A stretch of DNA of 64,000 nt, from assembly GCF_004353825.1 (NCBI RefSeq), contig NZ_SMNA01000006.1, positions 124,001-188,000 on the forward strand, read 5' to 3'. A model generated the notes under the pieces. The model had not been told where the DNA came from. It was given only the letters and a program-made list of their open reading frames with translations, and did no database searches. Source of the stretch: Occultella glacieicola (lineage in GTDB: Bacteria; Actinomycetota; Actinomycetes; Actinomycetales; Beutenbergiaceae). Positions 56,234 through 64,000 of this stretch are shown piece after piece. Position 1 is the first letter of the stretch. Each line of letters begins with the position of its first letter. Position numbers and translations under genes: made by a program.

Positions 56234-58261
56234 TCAGAACGAGGTGCGCCCGTACCCGAACACGTACTCCGCGCCGGTGGCGTCGGTGTAGGCGTACCCG
56301 GTCGGCTCGTCCGCCCCGGGGATGTCGGAGGCCTTCCCGAGGACCTTCTCCCGGCTCGCCGGGATCGAGTACGGGAGCCTCCCGGACGGCGACACCGCAC
56401 CGGTGAGCAGGTCGCTGAGGGCGTCGGTGAGGACCCCGAACGCCCCGACCACGGCGGCCGCGCCAGGTGCGAGAGTGTCCAGCAGCCACGGGTTGGCGAA
56501 CGAGACGGCCAGCACGGTCGGCACCGTCGCCTCGATCTCGAGGACGCGGTCGGCGTCAACACCGGTCGCGGCGTCCAGGGCGATCGAGAGCTCGGTGTCC
56601 GGCTTGTCGCTGAGCAGCGACATCGCCGGACGCACCAGCGCGAGTGCGTGCGTGGCCTCCACGAGGGAGTCCACGACGGTGACGCCGGACCCGATCGAGG
56701 CGGCCACCTCCGCGCGCACGCGTGCCTGCTCCGCGTCGCGGTCGGTCCCGGTGAACAACTCGACGTACAGGCGGGCCGGTGCGCCGCCGTCGGGCGTCAG
56801 CGGCAGCACGCCGCGGTCATTGCGCAGCAGCACCAGCGAGCGGCGGTGCGCGGAGTCGGCGAGGGCCTGGATCTCGCGGTCCTCGGCAAGGGCCTGGGCC
56901 CGGTCCGGGTCGACATACGGGTTCTCGAACAGGCCGAGCCGGAACATCTCGTCGAGCAGGTAGGTCACGTTGTGGTCGAGCTGGTCCGTGCTGACCAGGC
57001 CCTGGGCGACGGCGTCCAGGAGCGGCTGCGGGTTCCCGTCGCCGGCGAACGTGTTCACCCCCGCATCGATCGCCTTGGCGAACCGCTCCGGGCGGGTCAG
57101 CGACTCCACCCCCCACGGCATGCCGGTGGAGATCCCGGTATCGGAGTTCACGTAGCCGGTGAAGCCCAGTTCACCGCGCAGCACGTCGGTGATCAGGTAC
57201 TTGTCGTAGGCGAACCCGACCTCCTCGAACGTTCGGCCGTCGTGCAGTTGCGGCGCCGACATGGCGTTCGTCGTCTTCGCGTAGTACGGCATGATCGACG
57301 TCGTGCCGGCCTCGATGGCGGCCCGGAACACCGGCAGGTGGTAGCGGTACAGGCTGCCCTCGGTCGGGTACGGCTGGAACCGGCCGTGCTCGAAGTGTGG
57401 GTCGTGACCCTTGTCCCGCGGCCCGCCACCGGGGAAGTGCTTCGTGGTCATCGACACCGAGTCCGAGCCGAGTTCGGCGCCCTGGAAGCCGCGGGTGACG
57501 GCGGCGATCAGCCTGGCGGCCAGATCTGGGTCCTCCCCGAACGTGCCGGCCGCCCGGGACCAGCGGGGCTCGGTGACGATGTCCGCCATGTACTGGTAGC
57601 CCTTGGTGATCCCGGCGGCGCGCCACTGCGTGGCGGCCAGCCGCCCGAACTCCTCCACCAGTTCGGCGTCGCCCGTCGCTGCCAGGCCCAGCTCGCCCGG
57701 CCAGTTCGACATCTGGTCGCTGGCCTCGGCTATCCCGAACAGCTTGGTGTCGGAGACGTGGTTGCGCGGGTTCGAGACCATCACCACGGGGATCCCCAGC
57801 GGGGTGCCCTCGGCGAGTTCCTGGAGGGCGTTCACCCAGGTGGCGAGGTCGAATGACGTGGGGTTGTCCCGGATGATCAGATACCGCAGCCCCAGTTCGG
57901 TGATCGCCCGGTGCGAACCGGCGTAGTCCAGGACGGGCGGGTCGAACCGGTAGGTGGAGGACGACTCGGCCGCCCAGAAGTTCGTCTCGGACCACTTCTC
58001 GTGGGTGTTCAGGATGCCCTGCTCCGGGTCATCGATGATCCTCGAGGCGCCCATGTGGTGGGACGTGATCAGCATCAGGCCGACCTTCTCCTCGGTGGAC
58101 ATCCGCCCGACCAGGTCGGCGACCCGCTCGGCCACCGGCAGCCGCCAGTCCTCGTACGGGTCCAGACGGCCGTTGCCGTTGAGGTCCTTGAACCGGAGAC
58201 CGTCGACGTCGAGGACCCGGCCCGAGCGGGAACCGAGGGTGGGTTGGCTGACTGCTGGCAT
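56234..58261 (-). CDS. Glycoside hydrolase family 3 (beta-glucosidase-type)
   Basis: A 675-residue GH3 enzyme. The N-terminal barrel has VADLVGRMSTEEKVGLMLIT, FGEDPDLAARLIAAVTRGFQ and MTTKHFPGGGPRDKGHDPHF. The nucleophile Asp is expected in GFTGYVNSDTGISTG. The C-terminal Rossmann-like domain (HRRSLVLLRNDRGVLPL) completes it. No signal peptide, so intracellular. It begins with RFKDLNGNGRLDPYEDWRLP, an EF-hand-like stretch seen in some actinobacterial members. Sugar specificity unknown. It sits between the two oxidoreductases of the ECF41 locus, without its own visible SigJ-type site. Confidence 0.88.
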   Translation of the reverse strand: MPAVSQPTLGSRSGRVLDVDGLRFKDLNGNGRLDPYEDWRLPVAERVADLVGRMSTEEKVGLMLITSHHMGASRIIDDPEQGILNTHEKWSETNFWAAESSSTYRFDPPVLDYAGSHRAITELGLRYLIIRDNPTSFDLATWVNALQELAEGTPLGIPVVMVSNPRNHVSDTKLFGIAEASDQMSNWPGELGLAATGDAELVEEFGRLAATQWRAAGITKGYQYMADIVTEPRWSRAAGTFGEDPDLAARLIAAVTRGFQGAELGSDSVSMTTKHFPGGGPRDKGHDPHFEHGRFQPYPTEGSLYRYHLPVFRAAIEAGTTSIMPYYAKTTNAMSAPQLHDGRTFEEVGFAYDKYLITDVLRGELGFTGYVNSDTGISTGMPWGVESLTRPERFAKAIDAGVNTFAGDGNPQPLLDAVAQGLVSTDQLDHNVTYLLDEMFRLGLFENPYVDPDRAQALAEDREIQALADSAHRRSLVLLRNDRGVLPLTPDGGAPARLYVELFTGTDRDAEQARVRAEVAASIGSGVTVVDSLVEATHALALVRPAMSLLSDKPDTELSIALDAATGVDADRVLEIEATVPTVLAVSFANPWLLDTLAPGAAAVVGAFGVLTDALSDLLTGAVSPSGRLPYSIPASREKVLGKASDIPGADEPTGYAYTDATGAEYVFGYGRTSF

Positions 58262-58335
58262 GGCGGCGTGGCCTTTCCGGAGCGAGGACTGGCGGGCCGG
58301 GGTCTGCCCGTCCCGCCAGTCTCACCGCGGTGGGC

Positions 58336-59754
58336 TCAGGCGGCCACTCCTTGCCTCGACTTGCCGTCCGCGTCGGCACGGGCCGCGACGGCGTCGGTGA
58401 CCCTGTCGACTCCGGCCGACGGCCTGCGGGAGGGGTCGCTGCCCGCGTCGCCGGCACCGACGAACGCGGCCCGTGGGTTCATCGCGGACTGCAGCGAGAC
58501 GATGTCCCGGCCGAACACGTGTGCGCTCGCCCAGATCGCGAGCACCTGGACCTTGCGGTGCCAGGTGGGCACGGCCAGCACGTGGTAGCCGCGGTGGACC
58601 AGCCACGCCGGCCAGCCGGTGAGCGTGATCGGACCGGACTGGAACACGCCGCGCCCGATGCCGAGCGTGGCGATCACACCGAGGCTGTGGTGCGCGTAGT
58701 CCTTCGGGGCACGGCCACGCAGGACGGCGGCGATGTTGCGGCCGAGCCGCCGGCCCTGCCGGACCGCGTGCTGAGCGTTCGGCACCGTGTAGGCGTCGGC
58801 CCGGTCGACGGCCAGGTCCGGCACCGCGGCGGCGTCCCCGGCGGCCCAGGCGTCCGGGACGGGGCCGTCGGGGGTCCGAACGCGCAGGTCCGCGCCGACG
58901 ACGAGCCGGCCGCGCGCGTCCACGGGAAGGTCCGTGTGGTTCGCCACGACCGGATTCGCACCGTTGCCGGCGGTCCACACGATCAGGTTCGCGTCGAAGG
59001 CGGTGCCATCGCTCAGTTCCACGCGGGAGTCGACGGCGGAGGTCAGCTGCGCGTTCAGGTGCAGCGTGGCGCCGCGGTCGCGCAGACTCTGCGCCACCTT
59101 CGCCGCCGTGGCCGCCTTGAACTCGGGCAGGATCCGACCCTGCGCCTCGACGAGTCGGAAGTCCAGGTCCGCGCGCGTGAGCTCGGGGTAGTCGGCCAGC
59201 AACGCCGTGGACAGGGACAGCAGTTCGCCGAACCCCTCCACGCCGGCGAGGCCGGCCCCGACGAACACGACGGTCAGCAGGGCCCGGCGCTCCGGTCCGG
59301 GTGGCAGCACGGACGCCTGGTCGAAGGCGACCAGCAACCGGTCCCGGATCGCGATGGCCTCCTCGACGTGCTTGAGCCCGATCGCGTGCTCGGCCAGGCC
59401 CGGGATCGGGAACGTCCTGGTCACGGCGCCGGCCGTGATCGCGATGACGTCGTAGCCGACGTCCAGGTCCGGCCCGGCGGCCGGGTGTACCCGGACGGTC
59501 CTGGTGGCGTGGTCGACCCGGGTCACGCTGCCGGCGATCACCCTCGTGCGGTGCAGCCGCTTGCGGACCGAGATCACCGCGTGCCGGGGCTCGATGGAGC
59601 CGGCCGCGACCTCGGGCAGGAACGGCTGGTACGTCATGTACGGCCGCGGGTCGATCACGGTCAACTCCGCTTCGCCCGGACGTAGCGTGCGCTCCAGGGT
59701 CCACGCGGCGTAGAAGCCCGCGTAGCCGCCGCCGACGATCACGATTCTGCGCAT
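58336..59754 (-). CDS. ndh: NDH-2-like FAD/NAD(P) oxidoreductase
   Basis: A 472-residue pyridine nucleotide-disulfide-type oxidoreductase. FAD binding: RRIVIVGGGYAGFYAAWTLE; NAD(H) binding: LTVVFVGAGLAGVEGFGELL; second FAD contact WAAGDAAAVPDL. Organisation matches type II NADH:quinone dehydrogenases, with a C-terminal membrane-associating part (LTGWPAWLVHRGYHVLAVPT). Could be respiratory or a stress variant. Ribosome site GAGGAACAG. Directly downstream of the sigma factor with an ECF41-like promoter (59828-59854), matching the 'oxidoreductase' partner typical of ECF41 loci. Confidence 0.85.
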   Translation of the reverse strand: MRRIVIVGGGYAGFYAAWTLERTLRPGEAELTVIDPRPYMTYQPFLPEVAAGSIEPRHAVISVRKRLHRTRVIAGSVTRVDHATRTVRVHPAAGPDLDVGYDVIAITAGAVTRTFPIPGLAEHAIGLKHVEEAIAIRDRLLVAFDQASVLPPGPERRALLTVVFVGAGLAGVEGFGELLSLSTALLADYPELTRADLDFRLVEAQGRILPEFKAATAAKVAQSLRDRGATLHLNAQLTSAVDSRVELSDGTAFDANLIVWTAGNGANPVVANHTDLPVDARGRLVVGADLRVRTPDGPVPDAWAAGDAAAVPDLAVDRADAYTVPNAQHAVRQGRRLGRNIAAVLRGRAPKDYAHHSLGVIATLGIGRGVFQSGPITLTGWPAWLVHRGYHVLAVPTWHRKVQVLAIWASAHVFGRDIVSLQSAMNPRAAFVGAGDAGSDPSRRPSAGVDRVTDAVAARADADGKSRQGVAA

Positions 59755-59825
59755 CTGTTCCTCGCGCCTCCCACACCCTCGCCGGCCGGCGCCGTTCGCC
59801 CGCCGCTCCCGGGGTGTCACTACCT

Positions 59826-59854
59826 ATGACCCGGTAGCGTCCACCGGCGTGACG
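59826..59854 (-). promoter_or_regulatory. ECF41-like promoter of NDH-2-like gene
   Basis: On the minus strand CGTCACG (59854-59848), 16 nt, GGTCAT (59831-59826). It matches 9 of 12 positions of GTCACA-N16-CGTCCT and shares the GGTCnTAG extension with the site upstream of the NmrA-like gene. On the plus strand an overlapping TGTCACT-N16-CGTCCA (59815-59843) is closer to consensus but points away from ndh. Confidence 0.5.
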
Positions 59855-59913
59855 GCCGTGGTGCGGTGTGGGCCGTGACGTGCGCCACAGTGCCCCGGTT
59901 CGGCCGGTCCCGG

Positions 59914-60840
59914 TCAGTCGGTCCGGGCGATCCGCTCGAGCTTGGCCGGGGCCATCATCCAGCGGATCTGCTCGACGCCGTCCTCGCCGGCGGTGACGGA
60001 GACGAGGACCAGCGGCTCGTCGCCACGACGCACCAGGATCGCCGGCTCGCCGTTGGCCTCCACCCATTCCTGGTCGGTGCCGGTCCAGAAGTGGTGGGCG
60101 AACGCGGCGATGAACTTCGCCACCCGCTCGCGGCCGACGACGAGTCTGCGGGCGGCGTTCTTGACGCCGTTGCCGTCGGTGGTGCTGACCACGTCGGCCG
60201 CGAAGAGGTCCTCCAACGCGGCCATCTCCCCGGCCTGGGCCGCCGCGAGGAACGCCGCCAGGAGCCGCCGCTGCTCGTCGGCGTCCACCCGATCCCGTCG
60301 CTGTTCGGCGAGGTGCTTGCGGGCCCTGCTGACCAGCTGGCGCACGTTCGCCTGGGTCTGCTCGAGGATGGACGCGATGGTCTCGTAGGGGTAGTCGAAG
60401 GCCTGCCGGAGCACGTACGCGGCGCGCTCCATCGGGGTCAGCCGCTCCATCAGCATCAGAATCGCGAACTCGAGCGCCTCGCCCCGCTCGGCACCGAGGG
60501 CCGGGTCGGCACTGGTATCTACCGGCTCGGGCATCCACGGCCCGATGTAGGACTCGCGCCGGGCGCGGGCCGATGTCACCGAGTTGAGCGCCAGGCGCGT
60601 CGTCGTGGTGGCCAGGAACGCCGCCGGGTTCTCCACGGTGTCCCGGTCATAGCGCTGCCAGCGCACCCAGGCCTCCTGGACGATGTCCTCCGCCTCACTG
60701 GCGCTTCCGAGCATCCGGTAAGCGATGCCGAACAGCCTGGGCCGCACGGCCATGAACGTGTCGAGGGCGGCGTTGAGGGCATCATCACGAGGGTCGGGTC
60801 GTGCGTGCGGAGGGGCCTGCGGTGCCACGACGACGATCAT
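59914..60840 (-). CDS. sigJ: ECF41-group sigma factor (SigJ-like) with SnoaL-like domain
   Basis: A 308-residue ECF sigma factor. Region 2 is FGIAYRMLGSASEAEDIVQE and AWVRWQRYDRDTVENPAAFL; region 4 is AYVLRQAFDYPYETIASILE followed by QTQANVRQLVSRARKHL. Residues about 195-300 form a SnoaL-like C-terminal domain (LLAAFLAAAQAGEMAALEDL). The ECF41 hallmarks are present as variants: PWMPEP for WLPEP and DGNGVK for DGGGK. In ECF41 the C-terminal domain replaces an anti-sigma factor. ATG 60840 is assumed. The two neighbouring oxidoreductases are likely targets. Confidence 0.9.
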   Translation of the reverse strand: MIVVVAPQAPPHARPDPRDDALNAALDTFMAVRPRLFGIAYRMLGSASEAEDIVQEAWVRWQRYDRDTVENPAAFLATTTTRLALNSVTSARARRESYIGPWMPEPVDTSADPALGAERGEALEFAILMLMERLTPMERAAYVLRQAFDYPYETIASILEQTQANVRQLVSRARKHLAEQRRDRVDADEQRRLLAAFLAAAQAGEMAALEDLFAADVVSTTDGNGVKNAARRLVVGRERVAKFIAAFAHHFWTGTDQEWVEANGEPAILVRRGDEPLVLVSVTAGEDGVEQIRWMMAPAKLERIARTD

Positions 60841-60876
60841 AGGGCCGGGTGGCGTCCCACGGGACGGGCATCCGGC

Positions 60877-61620
60877 TCAGGATCCGCCCAGGTCGAGGCC
60901 GCCGTCGAAGTCGTGCTCCGGCCCGCCCACCGGGTCGTGGTCGTCGGCCGGTTCGGTCCCGTCCTCCGCGGGGCCGGTGTTCGCCGGGCTGCCGCCGAAG
61001 CCGTCCCGCGCCACACCGGCTTCGCCCACGCCAACAAGCCCGAGCCCCTGACCGACCGCACCGCCGGAGTCCGCCGGTGCTCCGCCGTCGAGCACTACGC
61101 CGAACATGGCCTGCGCGAGTGCTGTGCCGACGTACGCGCCGGCGATCGAGCTCAGCAGCGAGGAGCCGGCGCCCCGATCGTCGAAGACCCGCCGGAGCAC
61201 GCCGGGGCGGCGCGCCTCGGTGCGGGTCGCGGCGCGGGCGAGGGTCTCCGGCGAATCGTCCTCGGGCCGGTCGGCGGGCGCGGCCGCGCCGAACAGTCGA
61301 TCCCGCACCTCCAGCCGCTGCGCCTGCGTCAGCTGCGCGAACGCCTCGGCGTGGGCCTGCTCGATCTGGTCCGGGGGCGCGGTGCGCAACAGGTACTCGT
61401 ACCGCTCGATGGCGCGCCGCTCCTCGGCGCTTCCGATGGCGCTGTGCTGAGGGGTGCCGGGACGTTGGAACTGCGGGTCGGTGAGCCGGCTCTCGGGATT
61501 CTCGGAACTGCGGAACTGCGGAACGGTCCACTGGCGCCCGCCGGCCGCCATCGGGCTTCGCTCCGGCGACTGGTCCGGGTCGGCGTCGGCGCGCCCGAAC
61601 AGCCGTTCGATGATCCCCAT
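60877..61620 (-). CDS. Hypothetical protein with C-terminal Gly/Asp-rich region
   Basis: A 247-residue protein. It opens MGIIERLFGRADADPDQSPE. The best-conserved-looking part is ERYEYLLRTAPPDQIEQAHA, EAFAQLTQAQRLEVRDRLFG and LLSSIAGAYVGTALAQAMFG; the last could be a membrane or amphipathic segment. The C-terminus is acidic and Gly-rich (DGTEPADDHDPVGGPEHDFD). Similar actinobacterial hypothetical proteins exist, without known role. GGAGCGC precedes ATG 61620. Separate from the sigma gene by 36 nt on the same strand. Confidence 0.6.
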   Translation of the reverse strand: MGIIERLFGRADADPDQSPERSPMAAGGRQWTVPQFRSSENPESRLTDPQFQRPGTPQHSAIGSAEERRAIERYEYLLRTAPPDQIEQAHAEAFAQLTQAQRLEVRDRLFGAAAPADRPEDDSPETLARAATRTEARRPGVLRRVFDDRGAGSSLLSSIAGAYVGTALAQAMFGVVLDGGAPADSGGAVGQGLGLVGVGEAGVARDGFGGSPANTGPAEDGTEPADDHDPVGGPEHDFDGGLDLGGS

Positions 61621-61735
61621 GCTGCGCTCCGTCCACTCGGGTGCCGCCGAACCCGCCGGCGGGTGGAACCCACCGTAGCCCGCGATCCTTCGCGCCTTCC
61701 GCCGAGGGCCGGGGACATCTGCCCGGCACGGTCCC

Positions 61736-62668
61736 TCACCTGCGGCGCTTGCCCTCCAGCCGGACCACCTCGGCGCGCGCCCGTTCGGCACCGCTGTCCG
61801 CGCGCTCGCGGGCCGCCTCGGCTTCGGCACGGTCGGACTCAGCGGTCGCCAGGGCCCGCTCGACCTGATCGAGCTCGTGCTCCAACTCGAACGCCTGCCG
61901 CCGCAGTTCCTCGACCTGGGAACGCACCCGCAGCGACTGGGCCTGCAGCGTGTCCGCCCGCTTGCTCGCCCTGGCCTGAACCTCCGTGGCGCGGCGCTGC
62001 TGCCGGTCCGCCTCCGCGGCCTCCTCCCTGGCCTCGGCGAGCAGGCGGGCCGCGGCCTGATCCGGCGTCTCGGCTGGTTCCACGACGGCCGCCAGGGGCG
62101 CGCTGCGATGCTTCGTGCCCGGCCGGCTCCCGACGGCCCCTTCGATGGCCACGGCGCCGGTCAGGTCCACCGGACCCATCCCGATCACCTGGAGCGGCTC
62201 GACCAGCAGGCCGCTCAGGACGGCCCCCTCCGCATCCGGGTCCGCCATCGCCGCTTGCAGGGTCGCCTCCACCTGGGTGGCCACGGCCTCGCTGACCGGC
62301 TGGCCCAGCGAGCGGCACAGGGACCGGCCCTCCTGGACCACCGCTCCGACGAGCCGCCGCCGCCCCGTCGAGAGGGCACGGAGCTGGGCGCCGTCCAGGT
62401 CCTCCTGGGCCTCCCGCAGTTCGGCACCGAGATCGAACAACTGCCCGAGCCGCTCATCCATCCGCCGGACCATCGTGTTCACCGCCCAGGCGGCCGTCCC
62501 GGGCTTGCGGAGCGCCTTCACGCGCTTGCTCTGCTCGGGGTCGCCCTCCGACCTCAGCGTCGCGGCGGCCGCGTTCCGGGCACCGGTGAAGTCGCCGGGC
62601 AGGAGGCCGTACAGTTCGTACGCCTGAGCGCGCAGCGCACCCTGGTCGGGATCAGTCGCGGCCGGCAT
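61736..62668 (-). CDS. Hypothetical coiled-coil protein
   Basis: A 310-residue soluble protein. The N-terminal ~190 residues hold LYGLLPGDFTGARNAAAATL and KRVKALRKPGTAAWAVNTMV, which resemble a common actinobacterial hypothetical family. Residues about 205-305 are a long heptad-rich coiled coil (AEAREEAAEADRQQRRATEV, RRQAFELEHELDQVERALAT) ending in a basic KRRR. Probably a structural or DNA-associated protein, but nothing shows this. ATG 62668 has a very strong ribosome site (GGAGGGAGGA). Confidence 0.6.
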   Translation of the reverse strand: MPAATDPDQGALRAQAYELYGLLPGDFTGARNAAAATLRSEGDPEQSKRVKALRKPGTAAWAVNTMVRRMDERLGQLFDLGAELREAQEDLDGAQLRALSTGRRRLVGAVVQEGRSLCRSLGQPVSEAVATQVEATLQAAMADPDAEGAVLSGLLVEPLQVIGMGPVDLTGAVAIEGAVGSRPGTKHRSAPLAAVVEPAETPDQAAARLLAEAREEAAEADRQQRRATEVQARASKRADTLQAQSLRVRSQVEELRRQAFELEHELDQVERALATAESDRAEAEAARERADSGAERARAEVVRLEGKRRR

Positions 62669-62788
62669 CGGTCCTCCCTCCGATGCCCGAATTCTTGCAT
62701 CCCCGACCGGAAATGTTCTTTCCCTCGCCCGTGTTGCTGACTCAGACTCGACACACCGCCCCGCCGCACTACCGAACTGGACTCCCGC

Positions 62789-64000
62789 ATGCCTGGAACC
62801 ACCCCCAGCCCCTACGCCGCCGCGCCGGCCGGCGTCCCGGAGCGGCTCGAGCCGTCCACCCGGCTGGTCATCACACTGCTCCTGGTCTCCTCGTTCGTGG
62901 TCATCCTGAACGAGACGATCATGTCGGTGGCGATCCCGAACATCATGTCGGACCTGCACATCGAGGCCTCGACCGGTCAGTGGCTCTCGACGTCGTTCCT
63001 GCTCACGATGGCCGTGGTCATCCCGATCACCGGCTACCTGCTGCAGCGTTTCAACACCCGCCCGATCTTCCTCGCTGCGATGACCCTGTTCAGTGCCGGC
63101 ACCTTGATCGCTGCCGTCTCCCCGACGTTCGGGCTCCTCATCGTCGGGCGCGTGGTCCAGGCCAGCGGCACCGCGATGATGATGCCGCTCCTGATGACCA
63201 CCCTGATGACCGTGGTGCCCGCGACCCTACGCGGGCGTACCATGGGCAACGTCTCGATCGTGATGGCCGTCGCCCCGGCGGTCGGCCCCGCGATCTCCGG
63301 ACTGGTGCTGTCGGTGCTGCCGTGGAAGTGGCTGTTCTGGCTCGTCCTCCCGATCGCGATCGGCGCGCTCGTGCTCGGCGCCCTCCGGGTGCCGAACGTG
63401 TCCACCCCGAAGCGGGTGCCGCTCGACCTGGCCTCGGTGATCCTGTCCGGGCTGGCGTTCGGCGGCCTGATCTACGGGCTCAGCGGACTCGGTGAAGCCG
63501 CCCGAGAGACACCGCCGGTCCCGCTCGCGATCCCCATTGGTGGCGGTGCCCTGGCCCTGGTCCTCTTCGTGCTGCGCCAGCTGCGGCTGCAGCGTGAGGA
63601 TCGGGCGCTGCTCGACCTGCGGGTCTTCACCTCACGCAGCTACTCGGTGTCCCTGACCCTGATGGTGCTCCTGATGATGTCGCTGTTCGGCACGATCATC
63701 CTGCTGCCCCTTTACCTGCAGAACGTCCTTCGGCTCGAGACGGTCACCATCGGACTGATGCTCCTGCCTGGTGGGCTGGCGATGGGGCTCCTCGGGCCGG
63801 TCGTCGGTCGACTGTACGACCGGTTTGGGCCGCGACCGCTGGTCGTCCCGGGCGCGGTGATCGTCTCCGGGGCGCTCTGGTCGATGACCCTGCTCACAGA
63901 GCACTCCCCCGCGCTCCAGGTGCTGGCCGGGCACGTCGTGCTCAGCCTGGGCCTCGGCCTGATGTTCACGCCGTTGTTCACCACCGCCCTCGGCTCGCTC
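62789..64000 (+). CDS. DHA2-family MFS drug transporter (5' part)
   Basis: 404 codons of a 14-helix MFS exporter that runs past the right edge. TRLVITLLLVSSFVVILNET, the DHA2 motif VVILNETIMSVAIPNIMSDL, motif-A region GYLLQRFNTRPIFLAAMTLF and motif C SIVMAVAPAVGPAISGLVLS (antiporter signature) are all present. It is EmrB/LmrB-like, exporting drugs by proton exchange. Ten helices are visible before the edge. The ATG has no clear ribosome site; divergent from the coiled-coil gene with a 120-nt intergenic region. Confidence 0.9.
   Translation, partial: MPGTTPSPYAAAPAGVPERLEPSTRLVITLLLVSSFVVILNETIMSVAIPNIMSDLHIEASTGQWLSTSFLLTMAVVIPITGYLLQRFNTRPIFLAAMTLFSAGTLIAAVSPTFGLLIVGRVVQASGTAMMMPLLMTTLMTVVPATLRGRTMGNVSIVMAVAPAVGPAISGLVLSVLPWKWLFWLVLPIAIGALVLGALRVPNVSTPKRVPLDLASVILSGLAFGGLIYGLSGLGEAARETPPVPLAIPIGGGALALVLFVLRQLRLQREDRALLDLRVFTSRSYSVSLTLMVLLMMSLFGTIILLPLYLQNVLRLETVTIGLMLLPGGLAMGLLGPVVGRLYDRFGPRPLVVPGAVIVSGALWSMTLLTEHSPALQVLAGHVVLSLGLGLMFTPLFTTALGSL

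Noticed and set aside
58322-60538. 738-codon minus-strand open frame across ndh and the sigma factor
   Set aside because: Same strand but different frame from two well-supported genes; Arg/Gly-rich with no motif.
1-64000. tRNA, rRNA, riboswitch, CRISPR or complete insertion sequence
   Set aside because: I looked for cloverleaf-like ends, regularly spaced repeats and transposase motifs and found none. Covariance-model searches could not be run.

Overview
The window is high-GC DNA with dense, overlapping genes. Its content points to an actinobacterium, probably of the order Micrococcales: a garA/ftsR/pgsA cluster in the order known from Mycobacterium and Corynebacterium, pyruvate carboxylase, a DinB/mycothiol-type protein, an F420-type LLM oxidoreductase, and many genes whose start codon lies 6-7 nt after a TANNNT -10 box, the actinobacterial leaderless pattern. 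I saw no tRNA, rRNA, CRISPR array, complete insertion sequence or replication origin. The genus cannot be fixed from this sequence alone. || Layout. 1-10.8 kb: the end of a membrane hydrolase, an AraC/VOC/UvrA-like cassette, a NUDIX-GNAT fusion running into an ArsR-VOC pair, three GNAT acetyltransferases, another VOC protein, an ACT-domain protein, a P-loop kinase-like protein and a RibD/DHFR-like reductase. 10.8-14.2 kb: a lower-GC, decayed accessory patch with small hypothetical genes, a lipoprotein, recombinase and other gene remnants. It ends at a VapBC module (14.2-14.9 kb). 15-22.5 kb: nucleotidyltransferase, YunG-like protein, methyltransferases (one frameshifted), a secreted protein, a DUF1801 protein, a doubled dehydratase-like/VOC protein, DinB, a WYL regulator and a DUF1905 protein. 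22.5-25.3 kb: an MFS exporter behind a SoxR/MerR-type promoter, a DUF2695 protein and a YrdC/YciO protein. || 25.3-29.8 kb: a compact operon (SIS isomerase, ROK kinase, PfkB kinase, class II aldolase) divergent from a DeoR regulator. It looks like a cytoplasmic amino-sugar or tagatose-phosphate route. 29.9-34.1 kb: a methyltransferase and pyruvate carboxylase. 34.3-39.9 kb: the conserved MerR / bifunctional nuclease / MerR (FtsR-type) / FHA (GarA/OdhI-type) / DUF881 / small basic protein / DUF881 / CDP-alcohol phosphatidyltransferase cluster, with two MerR-type promoters. 40-45.7 kb: thiamin-binding-like protein, DUF4126, LLM oxidoreductase, small proteins, GNAT, DUF932, and a thioredoxin/DUF4395 pair. 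|| 45.7-55.3 kb: HrpB helicase, a P-type cation ATPase, a membrane leucine-rich-repeat protein, the rRNA methylase RlmC and a DUF998-like membrane protein. 55.3-60.8 kb: an NmrA-like oxidoreductase, a GH3 glycosidase, an NDH-2-like oxidoreductase and an ECF41 (SigJ-type) sigma factor. Promoter-like sites of the SigJ type (GTCACA-N16-SGTCCT) lie upstream of both oxidoreductases, so this looks like a self-contained ECF41 regulon and is the strongest system-level signal in the window. 60.9-64 kb: two hypothetical proteins and the start of a DHA2-type MFS transporter that runs off the right edge.
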